Of a stretch of DNA of 64,000 nt, positions 12,001 to 27,000 are shown in pieces (position 1 is the first letter of the stretch; each line of letters opens with the position of its first letter). The notes beneath the pieces were generated by a model, which searched no databases, was not told where the DNA came from, and worked only from the letters and a program-made list of their open reading frames with translations. The DNA is from Micrasema longulum (lineage: Eukaryota; Arthropoda; Insecta; Trichoptera; Brachycentridae): positions 45,142-109,141 of the forward strand of contig JAGVSM010004267.1 in assembly GCA_022494885.1 (NCBI GenBank). The letters run 5' to 3'. Both the position numbers and the translations under genes were made by a program.

Positions 12001-15000
12001 GCACTTAACTTGTGATGATAATGATTTGAGGATGGCCACTGACAAGGCGGTATCTGTCGCTGCACACTGGAGTAGCAAGGTCTAAAGTCCGGACCTGATA
12101 AGTAAGTAAGTAATCAGATTTTTTAATATTGGACTAAGTATGTCTTTAAGAATTTTTACTAGCTATGGTTTAATTTCATCATATCCAGGAGAAACATTTT
12201 TTTTTATTATCCATATATTTTTTTTCTACTCCTATTGTTGCGGGTCTAAGAAAAAAAGTAGCATTTATTTGGTATTTTTGTGTTTCTGTTATATTTTAAC
12301 ATTGTCCCTTTATTTTTTGTTTGCAAGTTTTTTTTATTTTTTTTATTTTTTTTTTTTTATTTAAATTTTACTGATAAACCCTTACGGGTTACATACATTT
12401 AACAAATTGTTTTCACTTTTAAAATTCACATTCTACTGTTAATAATAATATTTTTAACATCTTTTGTAAAGGTTGCCTGAGTCTTTTGTTTTGTTTTGTC
12501 TGGTTTATTTCCTATATTTGTATAAAAATCATTTGATGTACTTGTTATTTCTTCTAGATTACTAGATTGTTACTTTTCCATCCATTTATTTTATTTTCTT
12601 CATGCTTGGTGATGGTATTTAAGTGTCTAAGTTAGTATTTTCAATAATTTTCCATAATTTATTGCACATGCTATTTGTTGTGGATGGTATTGTTTTTTAG
12701 AATTTCTTATATTATTTTTCGGCTCTTTTTGAATATTTTTAAGTTGTATTTGTAAATTTCTTAGTTAGTCTTTTTCTTTTACCACTTTTTTGTATACTTT
12801 ATTTTTTAGAATGACATATTTAAATATTTATTTTGAGCCACCCCTCTTGGATCGAAGTGGTACATTTTCTGTTTTTCGTTTTTGTGTTTTTTTTTATTTT
12901 AATTTGAATCAACTCTTGCAGCTTTTTAAAACCATTTTTTTGTAAATTTTGTAATTTAACTTCCACATCTTCTTTAAGTTTATAAAAGTCGATTTTTTCT
13001 GTCGTTTATTTTTTTCTTGCTAATATTTGTTTAGCTAATGGTATATCCAAATTTAATTCCATTGCTCTATGATCACTTAACGGTGTGTCTATGTAGTCAA
13101 TAGTGTGATTGCATCCCATGGTCAATTATTATATTTTTACCTCTTTGATTCCACCTAGTATACTTTTCAGGTGATATTTCATTCAGAATTCCAAAATTAT
13201 GTGAGCGAAGAGAAATTAAGTAGTCATACTAACGATTACTTAAATTCTCTTAGTGTAAAAAAAAATGTGTTCATACTAATGCAATGGTTTTCTTTATTTT
13301 AATTTGAATTATATTTTTTTAATTTAAAAATCTATATTATCAGCAATATATATCGGTATTTTTTCTTCTTTGCCTTCTAAAGATGTAAACATGAGTTAGT
13401 TACATTAAAGTTATTAATTCCATGCAATTTTTTTTTAAGCGTTCAGGCCATGTTTCTGTAAGCATAATGATATCTGGTGTTGATGATTCATTTGTTATTA
13501 TTGATTTCAGTTCATCTTTTTTCGGTTTAAAACTGCGTTTATTTATATGAAAAATCTAAATTTTATCATCTCTATGGGAATATTGAAGCTACGTGACGTT
13601 CTTCCAATGTATTTCAATGGGCACGAGCTGCATTGGAGTTGATAAATACCTGAGTTATGGAATATTTCACTTTTATTTTTACATTTTATAAATAATTTCC
13701 CAATATTATTTTTAATGTAGAGTGCAGGTTTTATATTTTTTGGCAAGAATTTTGAAATTTTAGTTGAGAAATTATTAAACTCTTCTTCATTTACAAGTAT
13801 TATCTTTATCTTTATTAGCATTAAAGGAGGATATAAAAAAATATGTTTTGGTGTTTGTTTTAGTTTTTTATTTGAAAGGGTATCAGTTAATTTGATGGTA
13901 TAGCCGTTATTAAAAGCAATTTTTTTAATGGTATCGAGTTCAATTTTCCAATCATTTTTAGATAAAGGGACAGTAACTAAATCGGTGTTACATTAAGTAG
14001 AAGGCAGCGTGTTTGTAATAAATTAGAAAGTTGGATGAAATATCAATAACTGTATCTGTGTACGATGGTTTGCGGTGAATGTTAAATTCTATTATATATT
14101 TTTTGATTTTCAACGTTAAATCTAATAAAATTTACTTTTGTATTTTTGAATTTCTGAAGTAAATATAATCATTTCATTTAAGGTATTGATAAATTTTAGA
14201 AATAAAGTAAACTGGCGTTCTAAACGAATCCAAATACAAAGTATATTATCCACATATCTTTTCTAAAAATTTTTTTTTTTATAAAATGTTAGATTCGAAA
14301 ACTTGTTTTTTAATTTTATCTAAATATACATCTGCCACCAAAGGACTTGTGGGTTGGCCTATGGCTAGACCAGAGGTTCGATTGTCATACTTATTTTGAA
14401 TTGAAAATAATTTTGATTTAAAAGAATACTTAAAAGTCTAATTAAATTTTGTGATTTGTCTTCTTCTGGTTAATCTGAATAATTCAAAATATTTTTTATA
14501 ATTGTTTTTTATTCATCTACATTGACATTTGTGAAAAAAAATTACGATATCAAATGATACTAATTTAGCATTTTTGGGAATTTCCAGACCATTTAGAGTG
14601 TCAATTAGTTCTAATGAGTTTTTTTTGTGAATTTAGGCCGAAAAACATTTAGATTGTTAACTATATTTGAATAAATGAAGCTCATTTAAACGACGGGGAA
14701 TTACACAAGGAAACTACCGGCCTAATAGGATTATTATATTTGTGAATTTTAATTCATCCATACAATTTGCGAATTTTAGGATTTGTTTAAACTACTATTT
14801 GTGGTGATATTTTACTTTCATGGAAAAAATTGCTTTTGCGTTATTTTATAGATGTTTTAATATCATCTTGATATTTGTTGGTAGGAATTTTCGGAAGGAT
14901 TTGAAAAATTCCGCTATCTAATTTTTAATTTATCTAATAATATTTACGAAGTTAGTCCTAAACTTTATAGCAGTTTGCACTCACTTAAACGATTACGGAA

Positions 15001-18000
15001 TTTCTTGCCAATCAATGTTAAGCAAACATTAGTCCTAAGCGTACATCTTCCACTACTTGACAATGCGGATGTATTTTATCCAAATGCTAACTCTGAATTG
15101 CTTGATAAGTTAGAACGATTGCAGAATGTTTGTATACGTTATTATTTATTTATTTATTTTAAAAACACAGTCGACAATGATATAGTAACATTAAAAAAAA
15201 AACAGTTTAAAGACAGACCAGCAAAGTTTCTAAATAAGAATCATACATATTATTAAATTGTGTTACAACAAAAAGGTGTGTTTATGTGAATTTGTATGAG
15301 AGTAAGTGAAGATGTGTGTTTATGTGTATTAGTGTAGGATTAAGGGTTCAGGTGTGTAAGTGTGAGCATCATTAAACAGTAAGTGGGATCGAATCGCAGC
15401 CAAAAATAAGGAGTCGTAATTTATTTTTAAATAAATTAAGGGGCATGTAAAATATATCAATAGATGGAAAAAAAGCAAAATAGTAAGAGCAAGAATAAAA
15501 GAGGAAAGAGTGTTGTGCATAGTTAGTGCGACAGACTGGCAGATGGCACGAATACTTATTTCTTGTCACACGAAAGGGGATATTAAGATTAATTTTGGAG
15601 AGTATATATCTTTGATCTTCACATGACCGAATATTGCACGCAACTATACTGACTCAGTATCAGGCATAGAAGAAACATTCACATTCTATCACATTTTCAT
15701 AATTTTTTTAATAATCCCACTTTACCTAGCAACGGGCAATTAATAATAAAAAATAAACAGTAGATAAATCTGAGAGAGCTCTTCCAATCTCTATCACAAC
15801 ACGGACTATATCTTTGTTCGAGTAACGAGAGAACCCTTTTAATACCCTTTCATCGCTCTTATTTTCTTCCTCATTAGTAGTAGCTGCTTGATTGTGGAAT
15901 AATTTACCCACTCATGTTAGAGACGCCCCTTCTTTATTTACATTTATGTCAAGATTGAAATGTCACTATCTAAATTTTTAATTGTTCTTTTATCCTTCTT
16001 TTTTCCTTTCATCCTCTTTCCTCTCTTCATAGTATGGTAGATTTTTTAAATATTTTTTTTTTGTTAATTTTTGTTAAAATTCAATATGTCCATGTACTTA
16101 AACATGTTATTTTCTCAAACTGAACTTTTTGGGTAAATAGGAAAAAATTGGTTGACTTCTTTGGAGCCAAGACATGAAGAACTTTTTATTTCTTCGTTTA
16201 ACTTACTAATTATGTCAATATGTGTATGCAAACGATAAAATATATTTTTTTGAACTTTTATAATTATTGGTTTTTCTAAAATGATATGTGTCTTCCAAGA
16301 CACAAATGGGTCTTTGTGCAACTAATTTATTACTACTGGCAAAAAAACCATTATGGTTTTTTTTAATATATATTTATTAAAATAAAACAAAGAACACTGG
16401 GAATGTTTTTTTTTAAAGTGTTATATTTCGTGGTAAAGTTTAAAGCAATTTCTGTTTTGAACTAAACATAACTGTACTTTGCAAGTGAAACAATATACCC
16501 GAGCACGAACACTGCTACAGCCTGGATACCTGCATCTTTAAGTTTTGCCGTTTCCAAGTGGAGCCATTTCTGCCATATGCACCATATTTTTATTACGTAG
16601 GGCTACTGGGGGATATGCCATGATCGCTTTTCTTTTTGTGTGCCGTACAAATCCCGGGTCAATATTCATCCCATCTTCATATGTTGAAGTAGATACTTTG
16701 TCAGCGTAAATAAGATAATCTGCCACTGTCTCGCGGAACTTCAGTAAGTCCATTACATTATGTTTTGGTTTTCCTAAAGCTTTTTGATCTCGGCGATATT
16801 CAATCCAAGATGCGGCTATTGCCATGTCTGTCATCTGAAAAATAAGCCTTAATGTCCATTTTCGTGTCTTCGCTTCAATTCGCTAAAAGCTTATTCCTCT
16901 ATCCAAAAAGTCCACCCTGCCCATATTCTCATTGTAGTTTTTAATAAGAAATGGTCTTATGACTGGACCACCTTTCAGTTATTTATGTTGCTGTCAGCAA
17001 CGTCTTTTTCACCCAGTACATTCTGACTCTCGGAAATCTTAAACATGACATCACAATGTTGACGCTTATAAGAATTTTAATTTTTGCTGCAGTTGACCGT
17101 AGAACTTTGGCAGTTTTGTTGTAAGTATTTTATGTTTGTGTATGTACTGAGTGTTTCGAAAATTTCATTTTCAATATACTCCTCAAAATATTTGATGGGT
17201 TTTTTTAAATCCCTTTCCAACTTTTGTCATCATACTCGAGTGCAGATGAAAGGGGATCAAACTCTGTATTATGGCGCCATAAAATACGACTACCATAAGC
17301 TTGAGGGAAGGGAGTTGATAAAAGAATCTTCCCATCGCTGTTGCCATCTGATTCAGAAGTAGAAGCCTTTATGAGGCTCTCAAATTATGTAAATTGATCA
17401 TTATCATCTGATTTTGATAGTTCCTTAACATTTGAATTATTTCTATCAATACCCATTCAATAGGATGTAAAATATATTTTAAATCCTTTAAAACTTTAAA
17501 AAAAAAAAAAAAATTATTTCTCCGTTAAAATGCATTTTTTGTACGTAGGTACTTATATTAATTAACATTACTTGAAATGTTTAAAAACAAAATTTTTGTT
17601 TTAAATATAAATAATATTATTTTAAACCATATTATACACTGATTTTAATTCTAATAGAAAAAATTTACTCCTAAATTTCAATAATTCTGCCTAGTATTAT
17701 TAGACTTTATATTCTCTATATCTATAGACTTGAAATATTTACAAAATTATTTTTAAGTTTTTATTTTATTTAATTATTAAAAAAAATATCTAAAAATAAA
17801 TTTCATACATGCCGGCGTAATATTTATTTCGTCTGTCGCAACATTTCTGCCTTTTAAATACAGCAAACTGCTTGTTTCTGTAGTTGTTCGTTGTACAATA
17901 ATTTCATAACACTCTCGTATCTTAGTAGTGTCGTATCTTAGTAGTGTCGTATCGTCTTTTGTCGGCCTCGTGGTGTAATGGTCAGCGCGTTAGCCTGCCA

Positions 18001-21000
18001 TGCAAGGGGTCTCGAGTTCGATTCCCATATGTCCTCTTTGACATAGTTACAGGTATGTTTAGTCTCCTCCAACGTAAATATTATTTATTATTTTATTTAA
18101 AAATATATTTAATGTACTTTTTTCACAATAATGTTTAGTCGTATAACCTTTATTGAAAGATTATAAAGTTTGGTAGTTTTGTTAAATTGCTATATATGAG
18201 TACATTTTGTTAATTCAGATTTTTTTATTAATTTATTCAAGAATACAAAAGCAATACAAAAAAATATACACAACATTATAAAAAAAAACATAAAATAAAG
18301 CCAAATCACTTTTCCACATAAATACAATTATAAAAATCCAGTTCAGTTAGATAATACATGTAGAAGTACATGTGTGCGAGTTTTTGTGTGTGAGGATGCG
18401 TGGGTAAGTAAGTAGAGTGTGGTTTTGGTAGGTATGTGAATATGTGGGTGAGGGTGGGTTTATGGGCATACTCGTTTATGGCTTAAATTAACACAATCGA
18501 AAGTTTAATATAAATTATTGTATTTAGCGTACTTGTTGTACTTAGGTTCTTGTTCATGATTGAATTCCAGAACATAAAATAATTCATTTTCAAATAAAGA
18601 ATTATTTTTGCAAATGTCAAACTCTGATCTTTCAACCAACAGAAATGCACTGTATGAGTTTCAAAAATGTATTAAATGTCGGTTAATATTATTTTATTGT
18701 TACTGAAAATTCAGTAAAAATAAATAAATGGGTGGAAATTATAAAATATTAAAATTATAAGATTGGGGTCCATAAAAAACGAAGTTTATGAAATTATGTT
18801 TAACTTATATAGCGCCATTTTCATAATATAATACCTCAAGGGCGCTTTACAAAGTGATTATATAAAGATAAAAATTTAATTTTAACTTTATTTATAAACA
18901 TTCCAAAATTGGTCCAGTAGTTATTCAACCCATTAAGGACACATACGTATATATCAGTGGCGTGCGGTGACTTTTGAAACTGGGCATGCGGTCATAAGAA
19001 GGTAAAATCAAATTAGAATCTAAAAAAAAAATCTGTTTTTTTTACATTATTAACTTTTTTTATTTTTTTTAAATGAAGAAATATTTGCGTTCTTATGATT
19101 TACCCAAATATTTAATTTTGAGGGCCATTTTCAACGAATTGTAAATAACTCACTATTAGAAAATGGGAATCAAGTTGGGGTAGAAGTGGGATTCGAATCA
19201 CGGACCTTTGATCTGTGAGTCCGAGATACTAGCCACAGGACCACAACTTGATTATTTGATAAACATAATATCGTATGCTTTAGAACAGCAGTTTCCATTT
19301 TTTGTCTATGGAACCTTAATTATTATTGGTCACTTTTTTTGTGGAACCCCATCTCTATAGTAAAAATGTTAACTGACAAAAATTAAACCCCTGAAACAAA
19401 ATTGCGAATTTCTCAGATGAGTTCAAAGTCTTATACTCAGGGGTAGGCAGAGAGGATAGAACGCCATACCACTATTTTCTGGCGTTCTTTCCACGCACGC
19501 CGATTAAAAAAATCTAAAAAACTAAATATCATGTTAATAATAACGTTCCTCTTAATTAAATAGAAGACCACTAAAACTTCTCTTCAGTAAAGATTCAATT
19601 AGGCAATTTCAATCAATTTCAAGGCAGTCCACATTCATTGCTTCCCTGAACGGCCATATTAGGGATTATGAGATAAAAAAACAAATAACTAAAAATAAAA
19701 AACAAAAACAATAGTTTAGACTGCAATTTTGGAGTTAAAAATGTAAAAGTTATCGCGATAAGCTATATTATACGTGAAAAAAAAAACACTGAACTCAAAA
19801 ATAATTTTAAATTACGTTGTTTGGGTAAGGCATAATAAAAACCGGAAGTCAACATTGTTTTAATGATAAAACGTCAAGAGTTCTAACAACGCTGTTTTAC
19901 ACTAAATAAAATATAAAATTTTTAATTAGGTAATTATTGTTTTTTTACAGATTGAAATTCTCATTTGGTTACATAATTATAATGTTTTGAAAATTATATT
20001 CACAAAATTCTGTTTCCTGAATATTTTACTCAATTTAGTTAACAGTTTTAATTATAAACATAAAGAAATGTAGAGAACCACAAAAAACTTCTTCTTCTTC
20101 TTGGTTTTGTTCGTGTGACCTGTTTGTGTCGGTGGACTGTATTGGAATAATGACATCCAGTTGTTCTTTCATCTTTTTGGCGGCCTTCCTGGTAGTATTC
20201 TGCTGCAGGGGTTTTCAGACTTAATAATTTTCACGAGCCTCGTATCTTCCGTGCGGTGCACATGGTCCCTCCAAAAGCGCCTTCCGCTTCTTTCTCACCT
20301 CACTATGTCTTCAACACCACAGACAGACTTTTAAAAAATATATATTTCTGATCCGATCTCTAAGAGTTCTGCCTGCGATGGAGCGTAGGGTTCTCATTTC
20401 CGCTACTCTGAGAAGGCGTCTTGTCCTCTCACTTTCATCCCGTAGGTCATGACGGGTCGGACGCACGCCCCGTATCGTATATCCCGACCTTACTTTCAGA
20501 CGGCACGTATTTGTTTCTCCATATGGCGTCCCGCAAGCAGCCAGCAGTAGCTGTGGCTTTGTCAGTCTGCGCTCGTACTCCACTATACAAGTAACTGTTG
20601 CTGGAGATCTCTACACCGAGGTATGTGAACCGCATGATCGGTTTGCATCTGAGTAGCACCTTCGATATTTATTCATATTTTTTCCATTTTTTCCACTTAT
20701 GGTTAAATACTTTGTTTTAGTGACGGAGATCGTCATTTGGTATTTTATTCATGGTTACATTGTAAACAAAAACTATATTTTATAAATGTTTATACTCAGC
20801 AGTTATCGAATCTGGACCTCCTACGGATCAGACGAAAATTGTCTAAATATTCAATAATATATTATATCTATATAAATATCTTCTATAAGCCCAAAGGTAA
20901 GCTCGTAATCTTAAGATAGTAAATCAGAACCACTTAATTATCATTATTGAATTATTTTGGATTGTTTGTTAAAAAAACACTGATTAATAACGGCAATTAA

Positions 21001-24000
21001 TCATATTCGTTTTCGTTGTCTAAAATATTAATGACTGAAGTATGTACGCACTTGTAGCTGCCGTTTGTATTCGTATGATTGTCTTATCTCTTATCTTATG
21101 GTACAAAGTACTCTCTGCAATTTTCTATTTACGATAATTAATATTTTTTCTTAGATTTCCCTTTTTATTTGTTTTATTTAATAAACTGAAGGATACATTG
21201 AAATTATAATTGAAGGTATTTTTATGTCATTGATTCATTTTTTTCTCGGCCTCCGCGGTGTAGTTTTTAAGGCGGTTGATTCAAGCACGGTAGGTTCAGG
21301 GTTCGATTTCCAGTAAGAACACAAAAAATAAATGTGATTTTTCTCAAGTTTATGGATTCTCTTGCTGTAATTCACTACTGTAGTTGGTTTTCCCAGCCTG
21401 TTGTGGTGCGTAAAATACGTTTTGGATGTTTTAGCAACTTTGAATGTGGGTATTTTGGCTGTCACCGGGTTGCGCTGTGACCGACATGGTTACACTAATG
21501 GGAATATCTAGTCACTCGTTAAAATATAAAAAAGTGAATTTAGACAAAACATTAAAACCTACCCATCATATTTTATTTTTTACAATTCTAATGCAGTTTC
21601 AACAAGAAATATTATTAGAAATTAAGCATTTAAAAAAATAACAGAAAAAATTCGAATACCCAATTATTTCAACAAAAATAAATAACGTATCTAGAGTAAA
21701 AAAATGTTTAGGCGTTTACAGGGTTTATGATTTGTCATTAGTTAGTTCGAGTTCTTAGTTTACACACTGTGTGTCATTCACCTTTCTGCCTAAGAACATT
21801 CATGTTTCAATTCTTTCAGCCGTTGATTTTGTAAAGTAAATAAGCCTCTATTGATTGATGTTGGCAGTTTAATTTGTGAATTAATAATATTTTGACTAGT
21901 TTTTCTTTACAGAAACCGTCAGAAAAATTGTAAAATTGTTTCAGCTGTTTTGGGATAAAAATGGTTTTAAAATACCTGTTACACTTTTTTACTACTGACA
22001 TTTTTTTTAAATTAGTTGTTAAAAATCTTACTCGAAGAGCATTGAATTTATCCTCAATGAAGTTTAACAATTTGGAAAATACCACAGGATGTAAAATAAG
22101 ATTCTCGTTAAATAAAAAACCGTAGTTTAGCTTTCAGATTCCCAATATCGATTAGATGGAATATTTCAATAAAAATGTGTTTTTCACTAAAATATTAAAT
22201 AGTTTCTGGGCTGGCATCTGAAGCGTAATACTGATCATCTTCCCTTCGTGTACCTAACGAAAATATTCTAAAGACGCTGCAGATGTTGTACCGATGCAGT
22301 TCCCTATGCATCATTTAGGTGCAATAAGAAAATGATGAAGTCCTAAGACGATACAAAGTCGACATTAAAATATTTCTTTGTTGGTCTTTTTCTAATTTAA
22401 ACTGTAAATATTTATTGTAAAAAGTTTCCAACGAACTGTTTCAGGTCCTTCGTGAACTGGGCCCTCGTGCTGTGCTACGTGGGCGCCAGTTGTGTGTATG
22501 TCGTGCTTATTGCCGATTCCTTTCACGAGGTGAGTTGCAATATTCAAAAGTAAGTCATATATTCCTAAACACCCAGCTTTTATTGAATTTCATTTTTTTA
22601 TTGAATAATCTTCAACGGCAGTATTCGGAGGTTTCATGGTACCCATATACCAATATGAAACATATGACAAAACAATAAACGGTCATTTCGTGTACCCACT
22701 ACCCACTAGCCACTGGCCACTGGCCACTGGCCACTGGTACCTGAGTACCACCTAGTAGTCAGTTACTGGTTAGTCACTTAGTAGTAATTAATAAACGTTC
22801 GTGTATTTGTTTATATTTGTTAAAATGTGCAATTCAAAACTGTATTCCTATATGTTTATACGTATAACATCTATTTTCTATATGTTTTCAAATAAAAATG
22901 ACTGAAAGGGATCATTGTGAGCATCTCTTATATGATATACATTATGATGCAATATAGAAAATGGCTCCGAGTTAAGGAACTCGGGGATAATAACTAATTT
23001 AAATACTTACAATAATAAAAATACGTATTTAGTTTTATTCCACTTTTGGTGGAATAAAACACACAGTGGAAGTGGAATATTATTATAATTATAATGCAGT
23101 TCCACCAGGAAATGTCAGTAGAAAAACTCAACTATAAAAATACACTTTTATTCACGCGTCACTTGCACTCGTAGATTTACCTTATTTCAATAATACACAA
23201 CACCTTCAGCAGTCGCGTACATTGCGGTACGTCTAAATCGGTCATTTTGCGGGAGAGCAAAAACATTTATAATGTATTTATATCAACGGTCGTAACCGCA
23301 TGTATATTGACATTATAATGGCCAGAATCTTTGTGGCATTTGCTCACTGACTGTTCAAATATAAGAAGAATATTGTAGCACCATTACGACTGCTGTGTTC
23401 TTCTCGATATTTTCCTTTATTGATTTTGACGAATACTAAAGGTTGTCGTATATCTCGCTCCAAAAAAGATACATTCATGATTGTTTTCCTAAGAAAGAGA
23501 AGAATGTGCTTTAACGGTATTCATAACTCAAATAAGCTCAATTTCGACTTACGACAGTGTTGTATTAATGTTATAAAGATTATGCGTAGGACTGGCTGGT
23601 GGTTAGCGTGTTTTCGTACCAAGCATGCGTTTTCGTGTTCAATTTTAGAAAAGTTTTAGTCCCCGGATTTTGTTGTAGTAACATCATCTACAAGATGAAA
23701 GTAGATATTTCAAACATAAACTTCTGATAAAGATCGTTTGTTTTCAAAACTACTTCATTTTCAACTTAGACGAGACTCTGTAGTTGAATTTGTCCCGAGT
23801 GTTTGACGTCCGCAGGTAGTGGGAGAGTACTATCCAGAAGACAACTGGGACCTGAAGGTGTACTGCGCGCTGCTTCTCGTGCCGCTGGTGCTACTCGGCC
23901 AGATCCGGAACCTCAAGTACCTGGTGCCTTTTTCCGCCATCGCTAACCTGTTCCTGCTCACCACTCTGGCCATCACCATGTTCTACATCTTCCAGGACAT

Positions 24001-27000
24001 TCCTCCTACCGACGACAAGATACTCGTGGGCTCCATCGGCAAGTTTCCGCTGTTTGTCAGGTGGGTGAGTGGACTTCCACTAGATACTTTCGGGTTTATT
24101 CCCGCATACTTATGTACAACGCATCTAACAAATTACTCTCCCACCGATAACGACAGTATTCGAGCGAATATAACCTTTACTACGCCACTACGGTTCGTGG
24201 ATGATATTGCGAAAACTCTGCCTAAAATATGCTCGGTCGATAGCAATAATCGTCAAGCACGATGTATACTACATACATCTACACAGGGGCACTGCGGGTG
24301 TCGAGTGAGTTCCCTATGTACTATCTATGTACTGTCTGCTATTTGCTATCTGCTATCTGCTGTGAGCTGTGAGCATAATGAAACCGCGTCGCGCCGAACG
24401 CCAAACGGTGTTGCTAAATCGCCATAGTATTACAATGCAGTGGATGAGTGAACGTTCGTATTTTATAGAATAGTGAAGTACCTAGCTACAGTAGGCGCAT
24501 TAGCGAGCGGCCCGACCAGGGTCACACTCGACACTCCCTTCCCCGCTCGCCTGCCACCCACCCGCTACTTTAGTTAGGACTGGGTGAGTAGTTAGCAGTA
24601 GGCAGTAGGCAGTAGGTACCAGTAAACCAGTTCATTGTGGAATCCATCGCCATTCTTGTAAAATCGAATACTTTTATTATCATAATTTAATTAAATAAAC
24701 AAGGCCACCTGATCCACGGTCAGGGCTTCTACCTCGGGTGGGTACTATTTGACCTGTTTACGTCGGTGGCGGTGGTGGGAACTAACTACTTATGACGCTC
24801 ATTCATCTACAAGCGGCGGTTGAAGTTGCAGAAGCGGCTGCACCGCCGGGTCTCCATTTGCAGGGCCGAAACTTAATTACGGAAGCAAAAAAACTAAAAA
24901 TTCTCTCGCCGGGAATGGAACCCGGAACCTTCCGGGCGTGAGTCGAGTGTCTTAATCATTACACCACGGAGGCCGCCATGAATGTACTGCTTACTTAATT
25001 ACTTCATATCGAGCCATGATCGCCAAAACATCGTAACCAACTGGAGCAATATTTTACGGGAGAATATTTTTTCCTTCTGAATAATTATTATGGGATATGC
25101 TTTGAGAACCGAGTTTCGTTTTGAATATTTATTTTATTGATATTAATAAAAAAAATGGTCGAATTAGAGTTTGTTTCTCCGAGTGTAGGTATTCTCCTTG
25201 CTAATTAGAAGGAAGGAGTGTTCTGCTTTAAAATACTGTTTTTGTCGATTATGGTATTTTGGCGATCATGGCTCGATGTCGTATTGTCTTTTAATGGTTT
25301 TGTGTACTTTTAAATTTTCACTCTTCGAAAGAAGATAAAACAGTATTAAAATAAAAGGTTCCGGGCCGATATTCTTTGGCTGGCATTTTAGTTTGGCTGT
25401 CATTTTCGTCAGCTTTTATTATCCACGACAGTTATGGAGAGTAAAGAGTGGTTGACAACAATTTATTATAGAGTATCTAATGCCGCAACAATGCCTTGAA
25501 ACCATAAAAAATATCTGCGTAAATAATCGTTTAATTGTGAATACAAAAATAAAATTTAGTGGTTTTTTCAGTGGCACGCAAGTCAGATTCAGCGAGTTAT
25601 GAATGTTTTTGAAATTTTTCATAGACTGAAAGATAAAACAGTGTATAGATAATGACATGCTCCAGAAAATATGAATATACAACATAATATAATATAATAC
25701 GGGGATACTTGCGTTTTTCTGTTGCAGCACTGTCATTTTCGCCATGGAGGGAATCGGAGTCGTGATGCCGGTGGAGAACGATATGGCTAACCCGGGTCAC
25801 TTCCTCGGCTGCCCCGGAGTACTGAACATCGCCATGGGCTTCGTCATCGTCCTCTATACCATTATCGGACTGTTCGGGTACCTTCAGTTCGGGGAAAATG
25901 TAGAGGGCTCCATCACCGCTTCCCTGGACAACGAGTTGATGTAAGTCCGCATAACTTCTTACCGACTCGACTGCCGACTACTCGCGGCTTTCCCGCGCTA
26001 CTCGGATAGTAGGTTCCTACTCGTTTACAGGAGACGCTCTTCTTAGAAAGGAGTACTCAATATTATTATTTAGAGGCGTTCTTTGCATCGCTATATAAGT
26101 GTGACGCGCAGTTGAATATAACAATAGACAATAAGACATAATCGAAACATTACGACATTATTAAAACAGAGATCGATACTGACAGCTATTTGTTTCTAAA
26201 TAAGTGGCCACTCGAGCGTAATCCTGGCCTAATAAAATAAGTCGCGTTATCTCTCTGGCGAGAATTATTATACCTATTTAACATCGGAGTGATCGACATA
26301 ATTCCACATCATGGATACCAATAGGCTCGTGTTGTTATCGACCAAGTGGGTACTCACTTACTTTGATCTTGAAATATAAAAATTTACATTGCCAGATATG
26401 TCATCTTAAGTATTTACTTACTAAGGCACTAACATGCATGTCAAATAAATCAAATATTATTAATTTCATAATATAAGGTAGGTATCTCAACAAAGATACA
26501 TACTTGAAAACATACAATTTGAAGGTACTCGCATTAGTCGATATAATTTCGCATGCATGTATATGATAATGAACATACTAAGTAAATCAATGTATATTCT
26601 AGCTGCCGATGCCGTAACAAAATAATCTTAAAATTAAAGGTGGGTGCTACAGTAATTGGGCATTCTAAATATATATTTGGCCATTAGATTTAGAGTGTCC
26701 AATTACTATAGCGTATCCAGTCACTAGAGCAACCACCTTTTATCAATAATTTTATTTGAAAACATTAAATGTGGTATATCATATTAATATTCATAAAACA
26801 CTTTCTTCCATCGGATATGATTAATTTGTTAATACAACATTGGTGAAAGAACTGACTGTCCAAATTTTGTTGATTTGAAATTAACAGAGATAATAAATAT
26901 ATTCAAAAAGTTTATAATATGTCATTATCATTTCCTTATTCGCACGTAATGGTGCACGGGGCACTGCATTGTCGCTCCAATTGCAAATATTTCAGTAGTT

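Noticed and set aside
17962..18038. tRNA-Gly-like gene
   Set aside because: The anticodon-arm region resembles glycine tRNA, but the 3' acceptor strand does not pair with the 5' end.
24061..24427. Extension of SLC36 exon D to a stop at 24427
   Set aside because: The donor GTGGGT at 24061 and the phase match to exon E, with continuous family similarity, show it is intron.
24901..24976. Functional tRNA gene on the minus strand
   Set aside because: The A and B boxes are good, but the family has several diverged copies (17962, 21247, 53250) and acceptor pairing is poor. A SINE head is more likely; tRNAscan-SE would settle it.
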